Positions 44,985 through 54,232 of a stretch of DNA of 64,000 bases are shown piece after piece; the first letter of the stretch is position 1; each line of letters begins with the position of its first letter. The notes under the pieces were generated by a model. That model did no database searches, was not told the origin of the DNA, and saw only the letters and a program-made list of their open reading frames with translations. The DNA is from DUOA01 sp012839095 (GTDB lineage: Bacteria; Bacillota; Clostridia; Caldicoprobacterales; DTU083): the NCBI GenBank assembly GCA_050951505.1, contig JBMNJE010000011.1, forward strand, positions 682,001 to 746,000. Reading direction: 5' to 3'. Both the position numbers and the translations under genes were made by a program.

Positions 44985-46478
44985 CTATACCTTTATACTT
45001 TTCCATTTTCCACTGTTATATCGGAGCAAGACAAGCATTGAGCGAATTGCCTGATCGATAAGCAAAGCGTACCAGGCTCCCTCCAGTCCCAGATTCAACA
45101 GGTTAACGGCCAGAATCGCAACTCCCGGCCGGATTATTAGTATTGTAATAAATGATATTAAAGCAGTTGCCCTTGTATCCCCCGCTCCTCTTAAGGCACC
45201 TGCCAGAATAAACTGAGAAGACTGAAGGGGCTGTACCAATGCCACAAGTTTAAGGATCTTTGCTCCTTGTGCTATGACTTCAGCCTCTTTTGTATATAAT
45301 GAAACAATTGGCCTGCCCAGAAAGAAAAAAACCATACCCAGGACTATGGAAACAAGCATTCCCACTCTTCTTGTCCGGCTGCTGTATGCCTGTGCCATAT
45401 CAGGACGGCGTTTTCCAAGGCTCTGGCCGACCAGAGAGGTGCCTGATACAGCAAATGCCTGCCCGTTCATGAAGGACATAGCCTGAATATTCATGCAAAT
45501 CTGGTGAGTTGCATAGGCAACGGTTCCCAGTGTAGCCACTGTCTTCACATACATTATCATGCCAATCCGCATGAATATTTGTTCCACCATGGCGGGAATA
45601 CCTATGTTGAATATGGATTTAACTGTCTGCCAATCCGGTTTCATTCCGTTCCGGAAATGAAATGACAAATACTGATTACCCCGCAGTATAACCAGCATTG
45701 CCAGCAGGAAAGCTACAGCCTGGCCTATTATTGTAGCAAGCGATGCTCCTGCCACTTCCATTCTGGGAAAACCGAATTTTCCATTGATAAGGAGGTAGTT
45801 GAAAACAACATTTACTGCATTTGCCAGCAGATTATAGGCCATGGCAGTTCTGGAGTTACCGACACCCCGCAGTGCCGCTGTTACAGTGCTGGTTAGGGCC
45901 AAAGGAACAAATCCTATCATCTGAATTTTTAAATATATGCTTCCCTGTTTTAGAGTTATCTCGTCAGCAGCACCCATAAAACGTACAAAAGATTCGGAGA
46001 AAACAAAACCTATCAGGGAAGCGATGGCAGATAAGGCAAAGGTCAGCATCAGGGCCTGTTTTAATACCATATTGGCTTTATCGGGAGAACCTTCCCCCTT
46101 GTATCTTGCAATCAGAGCCGTGGAGCCTACGTTCATGGACATAAACATGATCATCAGGAGAAATTTGGGCTGGGTTGTCAGACCCACTGCCGCTATTGCC
46201 CAGGAACCCAGGCCTCCTACCATCATCATATCAACCATTGATGTCAACTGAGTCAGGGTCAGTTCCAAAAATGAAGGCCAGGCAATTCTGATAATGTCAC
46301 GATATAACAATCTCGGTGAAATGCCATCCGGGATATGATTGGTGACCCTTTCCATAATTCCGTAATCATTATCATTATTACCGGCTTCGACTAAATCCAA
46401 AGCCATTTGATTTGGATTACTTACTTTTTTTTCATTGCTTTTTGTCAGACGCAGAATCCTGCGCAAGTCTATATCCAC
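44985..46478 (-). CDS. MATE family efflux transporter
   Basis: About 497 residues with twelve hydrophobic segments in two halves. It has WPSFLELTLTQLTSMVDMMMVG, the TALRGVGNSRTAMAYN and GALRGAGDTRATALIS repeats and the mid-protein NIGIPAMVEQIFMRIG. MATE proteins export organic cations or drugs using Na+ or H+. There is a ~60-residue hydrophilic N-terminal lead. The frame reaches TTG 46523, but the promoter at 46529-46558 would start transcription about there, so I chose GTG 46478; ATG 46406 is also possible. Confidence 0.88.
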   Translation of the reverse strand: MDIDLRRILRLTKSNEKKVSNPNQMALDLVEAGNNDNDYGIMERVTNHIPDGISPRLLYRDIIRIAWPSFLELTLTQLTSMVDMMMVGGLGSWAIAAVGLTTQPKFLLMIMFMSMNVGSTALIARYKGEGSPDKANMVLKQALMLTFALSAIASLIGFVFSESFVRFMGAADEITLKQGSIYLKIQMIGFVPLALTSTVTAALRGVGNSRTAMAYNLLANAVNVVFNYLLINGKFGFPRMEVAGASLATIIGQAVAFLLAMLVILRGNQYLSFHFRNGMKPDWQTVKSIFNIGIPAMVEQIFMRIGMIMYVKTVATLGTVAYATHQICMNIQAMSFMNGQAFAVSGTSLVGQSLGKRRPDMAQAYSSRTRRVGMLVSIVLGMVFFFLGRPIVSLYTKEAEVIAQGAKILKLVALVQPLQSSQFILAGALRGAGDTRATALISFITILIIRPGVAILAVNLLNLGLEGAWYALLIDQAIRSMLVLLRYNSGKWKSIKV

Positions 46479-46528
46479 TAAGTGATTCACTTCCTCAAAC
46501 AAGTTGCTTGCACATTCATACAATTAAT

Positions 46529-46558
46529 ATCATATCATGAAGGAAAGTATTTTGTCTA
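46529..46558 (-). promoter_or_regulatory. Likely promoter of the MATE gene
   Basis: TAGACA (46558-46553), an 18-base spacer and TATGAT (46534-46529). An 18-base perfect palindrome lies immediately upstream at 46564-46581. Confidence 0.5.
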
Positions 46559-46563
46559 ATGCA

Positions 46564-46581
46564 AATTTATACGTATAAATT
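46564..46581. promoter_or_regulatory. Perfect 18-base palindrome in the MATE/osmC divergent region
   Basis: AATTTATACGTATAAATT is fully symmetric. It lies in the 265-base gap between divergent MATE and osmC genes, directly upstream of the MATE -35 box, and looks like an operator for a dimeric regulator such as a TetR or MarR protein. No regulator gene is adjacent. Confidence 0.5.
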
Positions 46582-46743
46582 AATAATAGTATTCTCTTTG
46601 TTTTCGTACTGTTTGACTTGCTCAGGAGTATGTTTTTCTATAGATATTGGCTCATTAAAAGTCTATTTAATTCCAGTACTATGTTTGAAAAAGGAACTTA
46701 TGCCTTATGTATACAATAAAGAATATATTGAGGTGATTATATA

Positions 46744-47163
46744 ATGGCAAAAACAATAGTTAAAGCAGGACTGACCGGTAATATGGCATTTCAAATGGAT
46801 TTGGACGGACATAAATTCATAACGGATGCAAGCACCGAAATTGGCGGGGAAAATCTTGGTCCCAGGCCAAAAAAGCTGCTTTTAGCAGGACTGATTGGAT
46901 GCACTGGTATTGATGTGGTATCCATCCTGAAAAAGATGAAGGTGGAATTTGAGGACATGAGTCTGGAAGTAGAAGCAGAAAGTTCTGAAGAACACCCAAA
47001 AGTGTATACCGAAATTCATCTTACCTATCGATTTAAGGGAAAGGATCTGCCTAAGGACAAACTTGAGCGGGCGGTCAGCCTGTCTCAGGAAAAATATTGC
47101 GGTGTCTCTGCTATGCTTAGACATGCTGCTCCTATAACTTATGATATTATAGCTGAAGAATAA
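46744..47163 (+). CDS. OsmC/Ohr family peroxiredoxin-like protein
   Basis: A 139-residue OsmC-family protein. The two redox cysteines are in IGCTGIDVVSIL and KYCGVSAML, with GGENLGPRPKKLLLAGL before the first. The family reduces organic hydroperoxides as homodimers. The sequence is nearer the YhfA/OsmC branch than Ohr. GAGG precedes the ATG by ten bases. Confidence 0.92.
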   Translation: MAKTIVKAGLTGNMAFQMDLDGHKFITDASTEIGGENLGPRPKKLLLAGLIGCTGIDVVSILKKMKVEFEDMSLEVEAESSEEHPKVYTEIHLTYRFKGKDLPKDKLERAVSLSQEKYCGVSAMLRHAAPITYDIIAEE

Positions 47164-47196
47164 GCCTCAGATAACATGTGTACATAAAATATAGTA

Positions 47197-47241
47197 TAAA
47201 CACTGAACAGGCAAATTTCTAAACTTCCTGTTCAGTGTTTA
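47197..47241. terminator. Hairpin between convergent osmC and fprA
   Basis: TAAACACTGAACAGG / CCTGTTCAGTGTTTA, a perfect 15-base stem with a 15-base loop but no strong T run. Probably a shared terminator. Confidence 0.6.
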
Positions 47242-47256
47242 CAACTTATCCAGAGT

Positions 47257-48486
47257 TTATCCGGTTTTTACTGCTTCTCTTACCTGGTGGACCAACTCCC
47301 TGACTGCATACTCTATCTGCTTGAAATCTTCCTCAGAAGCATTGCCTCTGAACTCCACAGGATCCAGGAAGTCCCAGTTCATGCGGTTTCTGTCCAGAAT
47401 CTCATCAAGTTCCTTTTGAGCTCCCCCGGACCACCCATATGAACCCATCCTGAATGCCTTTCTATTCTGTACTTTCTTCTTCCCTATTTCCTCCAATATG
47501 GCAGCTACAGGTGGAAACATTTTATATTCATAGGTTGGCATAGCCAATATTATACCCGTAGAGGTCCAGGCAGAGGTCAGAACAGTTCCCCATGAACTTT
47601 CAGGCATTCTGTGCACGTGATGCCTTATTTTTTCGTCTTCCAGAATCTTTACAGCATGATTTACGGCTTTTTCAGTCATACCATACATAGAGCCCCAAAT
47701 TATGGTAATTTCCTCACGGGCAGGCCCTTTCTGAAAAGAAGCAAAGTCTGTATAGTTTTGCACAATACGAGCAGGATCCTTGCGCCACACAATGCCGTGG
47801 CCCGGTGCTATCAGGCGAATGGGCAGCGTGCTGCATTTTTCTATAGCCTTTTTTACCGGACCCGAAAATGCTGACACAATATTAGCATAGTATCTTTCTG
47901 CTTCCTTTTCAAAGAATAGCAGTTGTTCTTCCGTCAGCAAATCGTCATAGTTGGCTGTATCTGCCTTTCCAAAGGTTCCGAAGGCATCACATGAAAACAG
48001 GGCTCCTGTCAGGCTGTCGAAGGTTACAATGGTGTCAGGCCAGTGTACATTGGGGATCTCATAAAATTTCAGAAGATGACCATTGCCCAGATCCAGCGTA
48101 TCCTTGTCCCCAACACAGATCACATTTTCAGTATGACCGTAAAAGTGCTCCAGCAATTCTGCAGCCTTCCTGCTGCATACTACTTTAAAATCTGATCGAA
48201 TCTGTTTAAAATCTTCAATCCATCCTGAGTGATCAGGCTCCATGTGGTTAATGATCAAGTATTCGATGGACATAGGATCAATTTGAAGTTCATCCAGAAG
48301 TTTATACAGCTTTTCAGGTACACCTTCCCAGCCGCATACACCGTCAATAATGGCAGTTTTTTCACCTTTTACAATATAGGAGTTCAGGGCCACACCATTT
48401 GGAATCTCCCAAAGACCCTCAAACAGTATATTTTCAACATTAACGGAAAGCAGGTAAGTGTCATCTGTTACCTTTGTTGCATGCAT
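47257..48486 (-). CDS. fprA: Flavodiiron protein (FprA, A-type flavoprotein)
   Basis: About 409 residues. A metallo-beta-lactamase-like diiron domain has ligands in NHMEPDHSG, PNVHWPD, SCDAFG and APGHGIV; a flavodoxin domain follows with WGSMYGMTEKA, MPTYEYKMFPP and GSYGWSGGAQKE for FMN. The enzyme reduces O2 to water (or NO to N2O) in anaerobes, taking electrons from rubredoxin or F420/flavins. ATG 48486 has GGAG ten bases upstream; ATG 48495 is too close to it. The 309-base gap to the next gene holds a terminator and AT-rich sequence. Confidence 0.95.
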   Translation of the reverse strand: MHATKVTDDTYLLSVNVENILFEGLWEIPNGVALNSYIVKGEKTAIIDGVCGWEGVPEKLYKLLDELQIDPMSIEYLIINHMEPDHSGWIEDFKQIRSDFKVVCSRKAAELLEHFYGHTENVICVGDKDTLDLGNGHLLKFYEIPNVHWPDTIVTFDSLTGALFSCDAFGTFGKADTANYDDLLTEEQLLFFEKEAERYYANIVSAFSGPVKKAIEKCSTLPIRLIAPGHGIVWRKDPARIVQNYTDFASFQKGPAREEITIIWGSMYGMTEKAVNHAVKILEDEKIRHHVHRMPESSWGTVLTSAWTSTGIILAMPTYEYKMFPPVAAILEEIGKKKVQNRKAFRMGSYGWSGGAQKELDEILDRNRMNWDFLDPVEFRGNASEEDFKQIEYAVRELVHQVREAVKTG

Positions 48487-48649
48487 GTTTTTCATTCTCC
48501 TTCTGTCAATGATGTAGTTTTATATCTGAATATAATATTGGTAAACCATTAGACTTTATCAAAACAATCTTCATCATATTTTATACAACTGCTTATGCTC
48601 AGATTTATCAACTTGTGCACTCATGACGATAAGACCTAAAATATAACAA

Positions 48650-48676
48650 AAGGCCCTGATCTTAAGACCAGGGCTC
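48650..48676 (-). terminator. Terminator after the hydroxyacid dehydrogenase gene
   Basis: Minus-strand GCCCTGGTCTTAAGATCAGGGC self-pairs (given positions 48650-48676), followed by CTTTTGTTAT. The gap 48487-48804 has nothing else I can name. Confidence 0.65.
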
Positions 48677-48804
48677 GTACATAGGGGAACTTATTTTAAG
48701 GAGGCAAAATAGAAAAAAGTTTATTGTTAACCTTGCATCTTTATTCTAATCAACAAATATTAACTGTATATGAGCAAAATATTAACAAACTGTAAATATG
48801 CGCC

Positions 48805-49671
48805 TCAGTCTTCATAATACTTAATAAGAGCCTGTGTGCCAAGATCCCCCAGGTTCTGATTGTCTGCAAGTTTTCTGTACATTTCCAGTACATTTTTCAA
48901 TATATTCAGATCCAAACCTGCTGTCTCTGCTTCCTCCACTGCAATCATCATATCCTTGATAAAATGTTTTATGTAAAAGCCGGCTGCATAATCTTCCTTC
49001 AGCATACGAGGAGCCATATTGCTCATCTGCCAGCTGCCTGCTGCCCCTGTCGATATGCTGTCCAGCATTTTATGTAAATCCAATCCGAATCTTCGCCCGT
49101 AGGACAAGGCTTCACATACTCCCGCAATGGTGCCTGAAATTGCAATCTGATTGGCCATCTTGGTATGCTGTCCGAAACCTGCCGGACCTTCATAGATTAT
49201 ATTGCTACCCATGGCCCTGAAAATTGGGAGACAGGCATCAAAAGCATCCCGATCTCCGCCCACCATAATGGACAGGGCAGCATTTCTTGCGCCTGTATCA
49301 CCTCCCGAAACCGGGGCATCCAATGCAGACATGCCTTTTGTTGCTGCAGCGTCATAGATGCGTCTGCTCAGCTTGGGGCTTGTGGTGGTCATGTCTATCA
49401 GATATGTACCGGCAGCTGCATTTTTCAGTATTCCATCATCACCAAAATATACTTCTTCTACATCCCCGGGATATCCTACGATGGTAATCACCGCATCAAC
49501 ACTATGAACACATTCGGCAATGGTATCATACCAGACTGCACCTTCATCAATTACATCCAGGGCTTTGCTTTTTGTTCTGGTATATATGGATACAGAAAAT
49601 CCATTTTTCATCAGATTGCGTACCATGGACTTCCCCATCACGCCTACTCCTATAAAGCCAATGCTTTCCAA
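48805..49671 (-). CDS. NAD(P)-dependent beta-hydroxyacid dehydrogenase (3-hydroxyisobutyrate dehydrogenase family)
   Basis: About 288 residues: Rossmann motif GFIGVGVMGKSM, DAPVSGGDTGARNAALSIMVGG (substrate binding), and the catalytic lysine in FGQHTKMANQI. Relatives oxidise 3-hydroxyisobutyrate or reduce tartronate semialdehyde; substrate is not clear. Start is TTG 49671, eight bases after GAGG; the frame's GTG three codons upstream falls inside the ribosome site. Confidence 0.9.
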   Translation of the reverse strand: MESIGFIGVGVMGKSMVRNLMKNGFSVSIYTRTKSKALDVIDEGAVWYDTIAECVHSVDAVITIVGYPGDVEEVYFGDDGILKNAAAGTYLIDMTTTSPKLSRRIYDAAATKGMSALDAPVSGGDTGARNAALSIMVGGDRDAFDACLPIFRAMGSNIIYEGPAGFGQHTKMANQIAISGTIAGVCEALSYGRRFGLDLHKMLDSISTGAAGSWQMSNMAPRMLKEDYAAGFYIKHFIKDMMIAVEEAETAGLDLNILKNVLEMYRKLADNQNLGDLGTQALIKYYED

Positions 49672-49723
49672 AACAATCACCTCATTTAAGTTTCTTATGC
49701 TTAATGCATATTACTAGCTTGGT

Positions 49724-50710
49724 TTAAAAAACTATACGTACATGTGCACCGCATTTCGGACATATAGCCTGATTAATCAGCGATCTGACAAAATAAGCCG
49801 TCCTCTGAACCAATAATTCATTACAGACATGGCAATAGGTTGAATTGTCCTGCTGCGGCATATTCCCCAGATATATGTAATTCAAATATTTACCGGCAAT
49901 ATCCTTTGCTTTCTTCATTACATCGATGTCAGTCGGCGGACGGGTCATTCTGTATGCAGGAAAGTAACGGCTCAGGTGAAGCGGTATATTTTCATCCAGC
50001 CCGGACAGATAAGAGGCAAGCCTTTCGATTTCCTCTTCAGAATCATTTAATCCATTGATCAGCAGGGCTGTAATTTCCAAATGACATTTCCGGTAAGCTG
50101 CCTCTATAGTGCGCAGCACAGGCTTTATTTCACCACCGCATAACCTGCGGTAAAACTGCCCCCCCATGGATTTCAGGTCAATATTAAGAGCATCAACAAA
50201 TGGAAGAAGTTCAGCAAGAGGCTCAGTCTCAATGTATCCGTTGGTGATCAGAATTACACTCATTTCAGGAAAGGTTTCCTTTAATGTCTTTGCAGTATCC
50301 AGGATGTACTCATACCATATTGTTGGCTCATTGTATGTAAAAGCAATGCCTATGTTGTCATCCGAAACCGTGCTGCCGGCAGCTAAATGTTCAGGTAACA
50401 TAAATTCGGTCCGGCAGTGAGCCTGGGAGATAGTATGGTTCTGACAGAAGCGGCAGGAAAAATTGCAGCCAAAAGTTCCCGCAGACAGAATTTTCTTTCC
50501 CGGCTTATAGTGATAAAAAGGTTTCTTTTCCACAGGATCCAGGGACAGGGTTGCGATTTCACCATAGTTTATCGTCTGTAAAACTCCCTCTTTATTGACC
50601 CTGACGGAGCATATTCCACTCTTCCCTTCAGCTATAAGACAATTATGCGGACACAGCAGACAGTGAATCCGCTCCCCATCCTTTTTCCAATACAAAGCCT
50701 TCTTAATCAT
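49724..50710 (-). CDS. amrS: AmmeMemoRadiSam system radical SAM enzyme
   Basis: A 328-residue radical SAM protein. It has an N-terminal CLLCPHNC and SGICSVR cysteine set, then the SAM cluster motif CNFSCRFCQNH, EPTIWYEYILD and LITNGY. A C-terminal pair of CxxC motifs (YCHVCNEL, CPKCGAH) suggests a metal ribbon. It belongs to the three-part AmmeMemoRadiSam group (AMMECR1, Memo, radical SAM). It overlaps the fused Memo-AMMECR1 gene by 8 bases, so the pair is one operon. Its substrate is not known to me. Confidence 0.93.
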   Translation of the reverse strand: MIKKALYWKKDGERIHCLLCPHNCLIAEGKSGICSVRVNKEGVLQTINYGEIATLSLDPVEKKPFYHYKPGKKILSAGTFGCNFSCRFCQNHTISQAHCRTEFMLPEHLAAGSTVSDDNIGIAFTYNEPTIWYEYILDTAKTLKETFPEMSVILITNGYIETEPLAELLPFVDALNIDLKSMGGQFYRRLCGGEIKPVLRTIEAAYRKCHLEITALLINGLNDSEEEIERLASYLSGLDENIPLHLSRYFPAYRMTRPPTDIDVMKKAKDIAGKYLNYIYLGNMPQQDNSTYCHVCNELLVQRTAYFVRSLINQAICPKCGAHVRIVF

Positions 50711-52148
50711 CTTTATCCCCTGTGTAACGGATAACCTGAAATCTTTCTATTGTATATGGAGAATCCGGTGAGATACCTGCTTTATGCAGTGCTATTCGCA
50801 ATTGCTCCTCCACTGTATTAACTCCCTCGAGATTCGGCAGCAATAAGCCGGTGCGGTAACCGCTGCGTACAATTACCCCATAATTTTTAGGATCCAATTG
50901 GCTGCGATCCGCTTTTTCCGGCGGTGCCAGAACATCAACTGAGATGTCAAGTTCATTCAGTTCATCCATTGTCAATGGCATGAATCTTGGATCACGGATA
51001 CCTGCTTCCACTGCATTTCTAATAATTTCCTCAGCCAAATTGCTTGTCACAGGCTGAATGGTTCCAATGCAGCCCCGCAGTTCCCCATATTTTTTCAGTG
51101 AAACAAATACTCCTCTCCTTTGTTCCCTCATCTCCCGGGTGGCATAAGAAGGAATCTTTATATATTCCCCATGGATTATATAATGCATTAAGCTTTCGCC
51201 GGCCAGCCTGACAAATGGATTTTTATCTTTCATTCTCTTAAGAAATTCCCGGCTGGCATTGCTGTTAATCTGTTCGAGCAAGTCTTCTTTGTTCAGGGTT
51301 TCTCCTTCTTTGCCGCCAGAATCTTTTTCCGGGATCAGGCGCATGATTAAATAGCCGACACCGAAGTTACCCTGATAGGAGAGAGTCTCGCCTCTGAACT
51401 TATATCCGTCAAGAGTCCCCAAAAGCACATAATAGGAGCGAAGAGCACATTCACCTGCTTCTTCTACCAGTTTGGGGTCCATGGCAAATACACCGACGGC
51501 ATCTCCATTCTCCAAAAACATGCGGATATCCCTGTCGAATATTTCTCCGGAAGGGTTGTAGTCATAGGGACCGTCTTTGGTCAGCCTGTGCGACAAATCT
51601 CCACTTGCTATAAAAACCGCTCGTTTTCCTGTTTCTTCCACCGCCCGTCTTATGTACTTTCCAAACTTATACAACTGTGTCTTGGGTAACAAGCCATATG
51701 TAATGTGTACCAGTTTGTAATCGGTAAATTTCCTGTTGATAAAATACAAGGGTACCATGGCCCCGTGATCCAACTCGAAGGGAACACCGTATCTTTCAGC
51801 AGATTTTCCGGAGATTTCCACTGTATTGATTCCGTTCTCCTCTGCAAGGCTGATAATGCGTTTTGTTAAAGCAAGGTCAATATCAGTTCGAAAACGCACC
51901 TGCGGCGCTCTGAATCTTATCATGCTTCCCCGGATTTCATTATCAGATGACAGGGCAACAGCATCCTGAAACATGGGTCCATGAGGTGTAATTAAGATAA
52001 TTGTATCCGGTTTTATAGCTGCTATTTCATCCGATACCTGTTCCATAGCTTCAGTGGTTTCCCTGATTGCGGCTTCTTCCCCCCTGCCTATTTCCGGTAT
52101 CAATAAGGGTGGATGAGGCAGTGCATAATATGCACACATTCCATTCAT
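50703..52148 (-). CDS. Memo-like (LigB-fold) and AMMECR1 fusion protein
   Basis: A 481-residue fusion. Residues 1-~275 have the class III extradiol-dioxygenase (LigB/Memo) fold: HPPLLIPEIGRGEE, ITPHGPMFQD, FELDHGAMVPLYFI and FIASGDLSHRL supply metal-site His and Asp. Residues ~290-475 are an AMMECR1 domain with FVSLKKYGELRGCIGTIQP and DPRFMPLTMDELNELDISVDVL. Both halves are partners of the radical SAM enzyme encoded next. The ATG follows AGGTG by seven bases. No adjacent genes reveal the pathway. Confidence 0.93.
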   Translation of the reverse strand: MNGMCAYYALPHPPLLIPEIGRGEEAAIRETTEAMEQVSDEIAAIKPDTIILITPHGPMFQDAVALSSDNEIRGSMIRFRAPQVRFRTDIDLALTKRIISLAEENGINTVEISGKSAERYGVPFELDHGAMVPLYFINRKFTDYKLVHITYGLLPKTQLYKFGKYIRRAVEETGKRAVFIASGDLSHRLTKDGPYDYNPSGEIFDRDIRMFLENGDAVGVFAMDPKLVEEAGECALRSYYVLLGTLDGYKFRGETLSYQGNFGVGYLIMRLIPEKDSGGKEGETLNKEDLLEQINSNASREFLKRMKDKNPFVRLAGESLMHYIIHGEYIKIPSYATREMREQRRGVFVSLKKYGELRGCIGTIQPVTSNLAEEIIRNAVEAGIRDPRFMPLTMDELNELDISVDVLAPPEKADRSQLDPKNYGVIVRSGYRTGLLLPNLEGVNTVEEQLRIALHKAGISPDSPYTIERFQVIRYTGDKDD

Positions 52149-52341
52149 AGAATCACCTGCTTATGTTTGGTATTTAATGTTTCTCCCCCTGGATGCTTTC
52201 CATTATTATATCATAAAATGGATATTTTTCTTATTAATTCAAATAACAGTTTGCCCACTGGTATTTCATTTTATCTGAAATCTAAATAAGAAGCACAGAC
52301 TGATTATATAAAATAGCTGCTAAAAAAATAAAATTTTGATG

Positions 52342-52370
52342 TTGACAAACAGCTGATGATCGTTTATCAT
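52342..52370 (+). promoter_or_regulatory. Promoter of the T-box/trpB2 transcript
   Basis: TTGACA (52342-52347), a 17-base spacer and TATCAT (52365-52370), 30 bases before the T-box leader begins. Confidence 0.7.
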
Positions 52371-52399
52371 AAAATGCAATTAATCGTATGCAAAAAAAC

Positions 52400-52625
52400 C
52401 GTTGATTGAGAGTAGTAGCATAATCAACTTTATCCAAAGAGAGCCGCAGGTGGTGGGATTGCGGTGATAAAGCTTATGACGAATGGACTCATGAGGGCCT
52501 GGCTGAAATCATCATGAATGAAAGTATGCCGGACGGGAACTTCCCCCGTTATCAATGAAGCATACATGTCAGTGTATGAGTGAGCGGCGTATTTTGCGCA
52601 ATTTAGGTGGTACCGCAGAGATAAT
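52400..52625 (+). ncRNA. T-box leader, probably tryptophan-responsive
   Basis: The leader fills most of the 551-base gap 52149-52699. It opens with a stem (GTTGATTGAG region), has the AGAGAG and GGTGGTGGGATTGCGGTG stem-I elements, a specifier loop with TGG at 52484-52486 (in GAATGGACTC), and the T-box sequence TTTAGGTGGTACCGCAGAG at 52603-52620. Uncharged tRNA-Trp should pair with it and prevent the terminator. The TGG specifier is read by position and by agreement with the downstream TrpB-like gene. The first 190 bases of the gap are AT-rich without features. Confidence 0.9.
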
Positions 52626-52660
52626 GGTCTTTGTCCTATTGTATGGACAAAGACCTTTTT
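52626..52660 (+). terminator. T-box-controlled terminator
   Basis: Perfect hairpin GGTCTTTGTCC / GGACAAAGACC with eight-base loop and five T, just after the T-box sequence and 40 bases before trpB2. Confidence 0.92.
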
Positions 52661-52699
52661 AATTATAAAAATAATTAAGTTAAGAAAGGATGAAATGAA

Positions 52700-54085
52700 A
52701 TGGCCAAAATACCCTACAAAATTTATTTATCGGAAGACGAGATACCCAGGTACTGGTTTAATATGAAAGCAGTAATGAAAGAACTGCCGGACCCCATTTT
52801 GAATCCGGCTACCTTTGAACCATGTACCACAGAGGAATTGGAGCAGGTATTCTGCAAAGAACTGGTAGAACAGGAACTGAATACAACCGACCAATTTATT
52901 GAGATACCACAGGAGCTACTTGATTTTTACAGAATGTACCGTCCCTCTCCCCTTGTTCGGGCTTATTGCCTGGAAAAACTGCTGGATACACCGGCTGAGA
53001 TTTACTATAAGTTTGAAGGTACCAATACCTCCGGTTCCCATAAGTTGAATTCTGCAGCTGCCCAGGTTTACTATGCCAAAAAGCAAGGCCTGACCCACCT
53101 GACAACTGAAACCGGAGCAGGACAATGGGGCACTGCACTGGCTATGGCTTGTGCTTATTTTGATATTGATTTGACTGTATACATGGTTAAGGTTTCCGCT
53201 CAGCAAAAGCCCTACAGAAAGGCAGTTATAGAAACCTACGGCGGTAAAGTGATACCTTCTCCTTCTGACACTACCGAGGCAGGCCGCAGAATCCTGGCTG
53301 AATACCCTGATACCGGTGGTTCTTTAGGCTGTGCCATTTCAGAAGCTCTGGAAACTGCTGTAAAGACGGATAACTGCAAGTATGTACTCGGAAGTGTATT
53401 GGATCACGTCCTGCTGCATCAGACAATAATAGGTGAAGAAACGCGCATTGCCTGTGAGAAGTATGATATCAGGCCGGACATGATTATAGGCTGCATAGGC
53501 GGCGGATCCAACTTCGGTGGCTTGATAGCTCCCTTTGTCAGCGAAAAAATAAAGGGCAGATCAGATGTTCGGATTATTGGTGTGGAACCGGCCTCCTGCC
53601 CCTCCATGACCAGGGGAAAGTATGCCTATGACTATGGCGATACCGGCAAGACCTCCCCGTTATTGAAAATGTATACCCTGGGAGCAGGCTACATTCCCTC
53701 GCCCAGCCACTCCGGCGGTCTCCGCTTTCATGGCATGAGCCCAATAGTTTCCAAATTATATCATGATGGTTATATTGAAGCCCGGGCTGTAGAGCAAACC
53801 AGCGTGTTTGAAGCTGCTACCATGTTTGCGCGAAGTGAAGGTACTCTGCCTGCACCGGAATCAGCTCATGCTTTGCGTGCGGCTATAGATGAAGCCCTTC
53901 GCTGCAGAGAAACCGGAGAAAAGAAGACTATCCTGTTTGGCTTAACCGGTACCGGCTTTTTCGATATGACGGCCTACATGAGCTATAACGAAGGTTCCAT
54001 GGTGGATAATATCCCAACCGATAAGGATTTGGAAAAGGGATTCGCAGGACTGCCGCAAGCACCTAAAGAGGCATTGCTGAAATAG
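52700..54085 (+). CDS. TrpB2-type tryptophan synthase beta-like protein
   Basis: A 461-residue PLP enzyme of the TrpB2 group: longer N-terminus than TrpB1 (KIYLSEDEIPRYWFNMKAVM), PLP lysine in TNTSGSHKLNSA, ETGAGQWGTALAMA and CIGGGSNFGG for the PLP phosphate, with LGAGYIPSPSHSGGLRFHGMSP near the end. TrpB2 joins indole and serine to tryptophan without needing TrpA. No other trp genes are near; control by a Trp T-box fits indole salvage. A terminator follows at 54129. Confidence 0.93.
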   Translation: MAKIPYKIYLSEDEIPRYWFNMKAVMKELPDPILNPATFEPCTTEELEQVFCKELVEQELNTTDQFIEIPQELLDFYRMYRPSPLVRAYCLEKLLDTPAEIYYKFEGTNTSGSHKLNSAAAQVYYAKKQGLTHLTTETGAGQWGTALAMACAYFDIDLTVYMVKVSAQQKPYRKAVIETYGGKVIPSPSDTTEAGRRILAEYPDTGGSLGCAISEALETAVKTDNCKYVLGSVLDHVLLHQTIIGEETRIACEKYDIRPDMIIGCIGGGSNFGGLIAPFVSEKIKGRSDVRIIGVEPASCPSMTRGKYAYDYGDTGKTSPLLKMYTLGAGYIPSPSHSGGLRFHGMSPIVSKLYHDGYIEARAVEQTSVFEAATMFARSEGTLPAPESAHALRAAIDEALRCRETGEKKTILFGLTGTGFFDMTAYMSYNEGSMVDNIPTDKDLEKGFAGLPQAPKEALLK

Positions 54086-54125
54086 CAGGCTTTAACTTCA
54101 AAATATAAAATTGGTAATATCTGAA

Positions 54126-54160
54126 GAAAAGGAAGCAGTTCAGTTGCTTCCTTCTTTTAT
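54126..54160 (+). terminator. Intrinsic terminator after trpB2
   Basis: AAGGAAGCA / TGCTTCCTT hairpin with a short loop followed by CTTTTAT. Confidence 0.75.
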
Positions 54161-54232
54161 CTTTTATATAAATTACAGCATAATAATTCGTCTTATCTTT
54201 TTACCAGGAAAAACGGGGCATAATATTCAGTA

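Noticed and set aside
46479..46523. TTG at 46523 as start of the MATE gene
   Set aside because: The likely promoter at 46529-46558 would start transcription at about this base, leaving no ribosome site.
46559..46744. Small plus-strand frame of 61 codons before osmC
   Set aside because: No ribosome site, overlaps the palindrome and promoter region, and has a low-complexity hydrophobic product.
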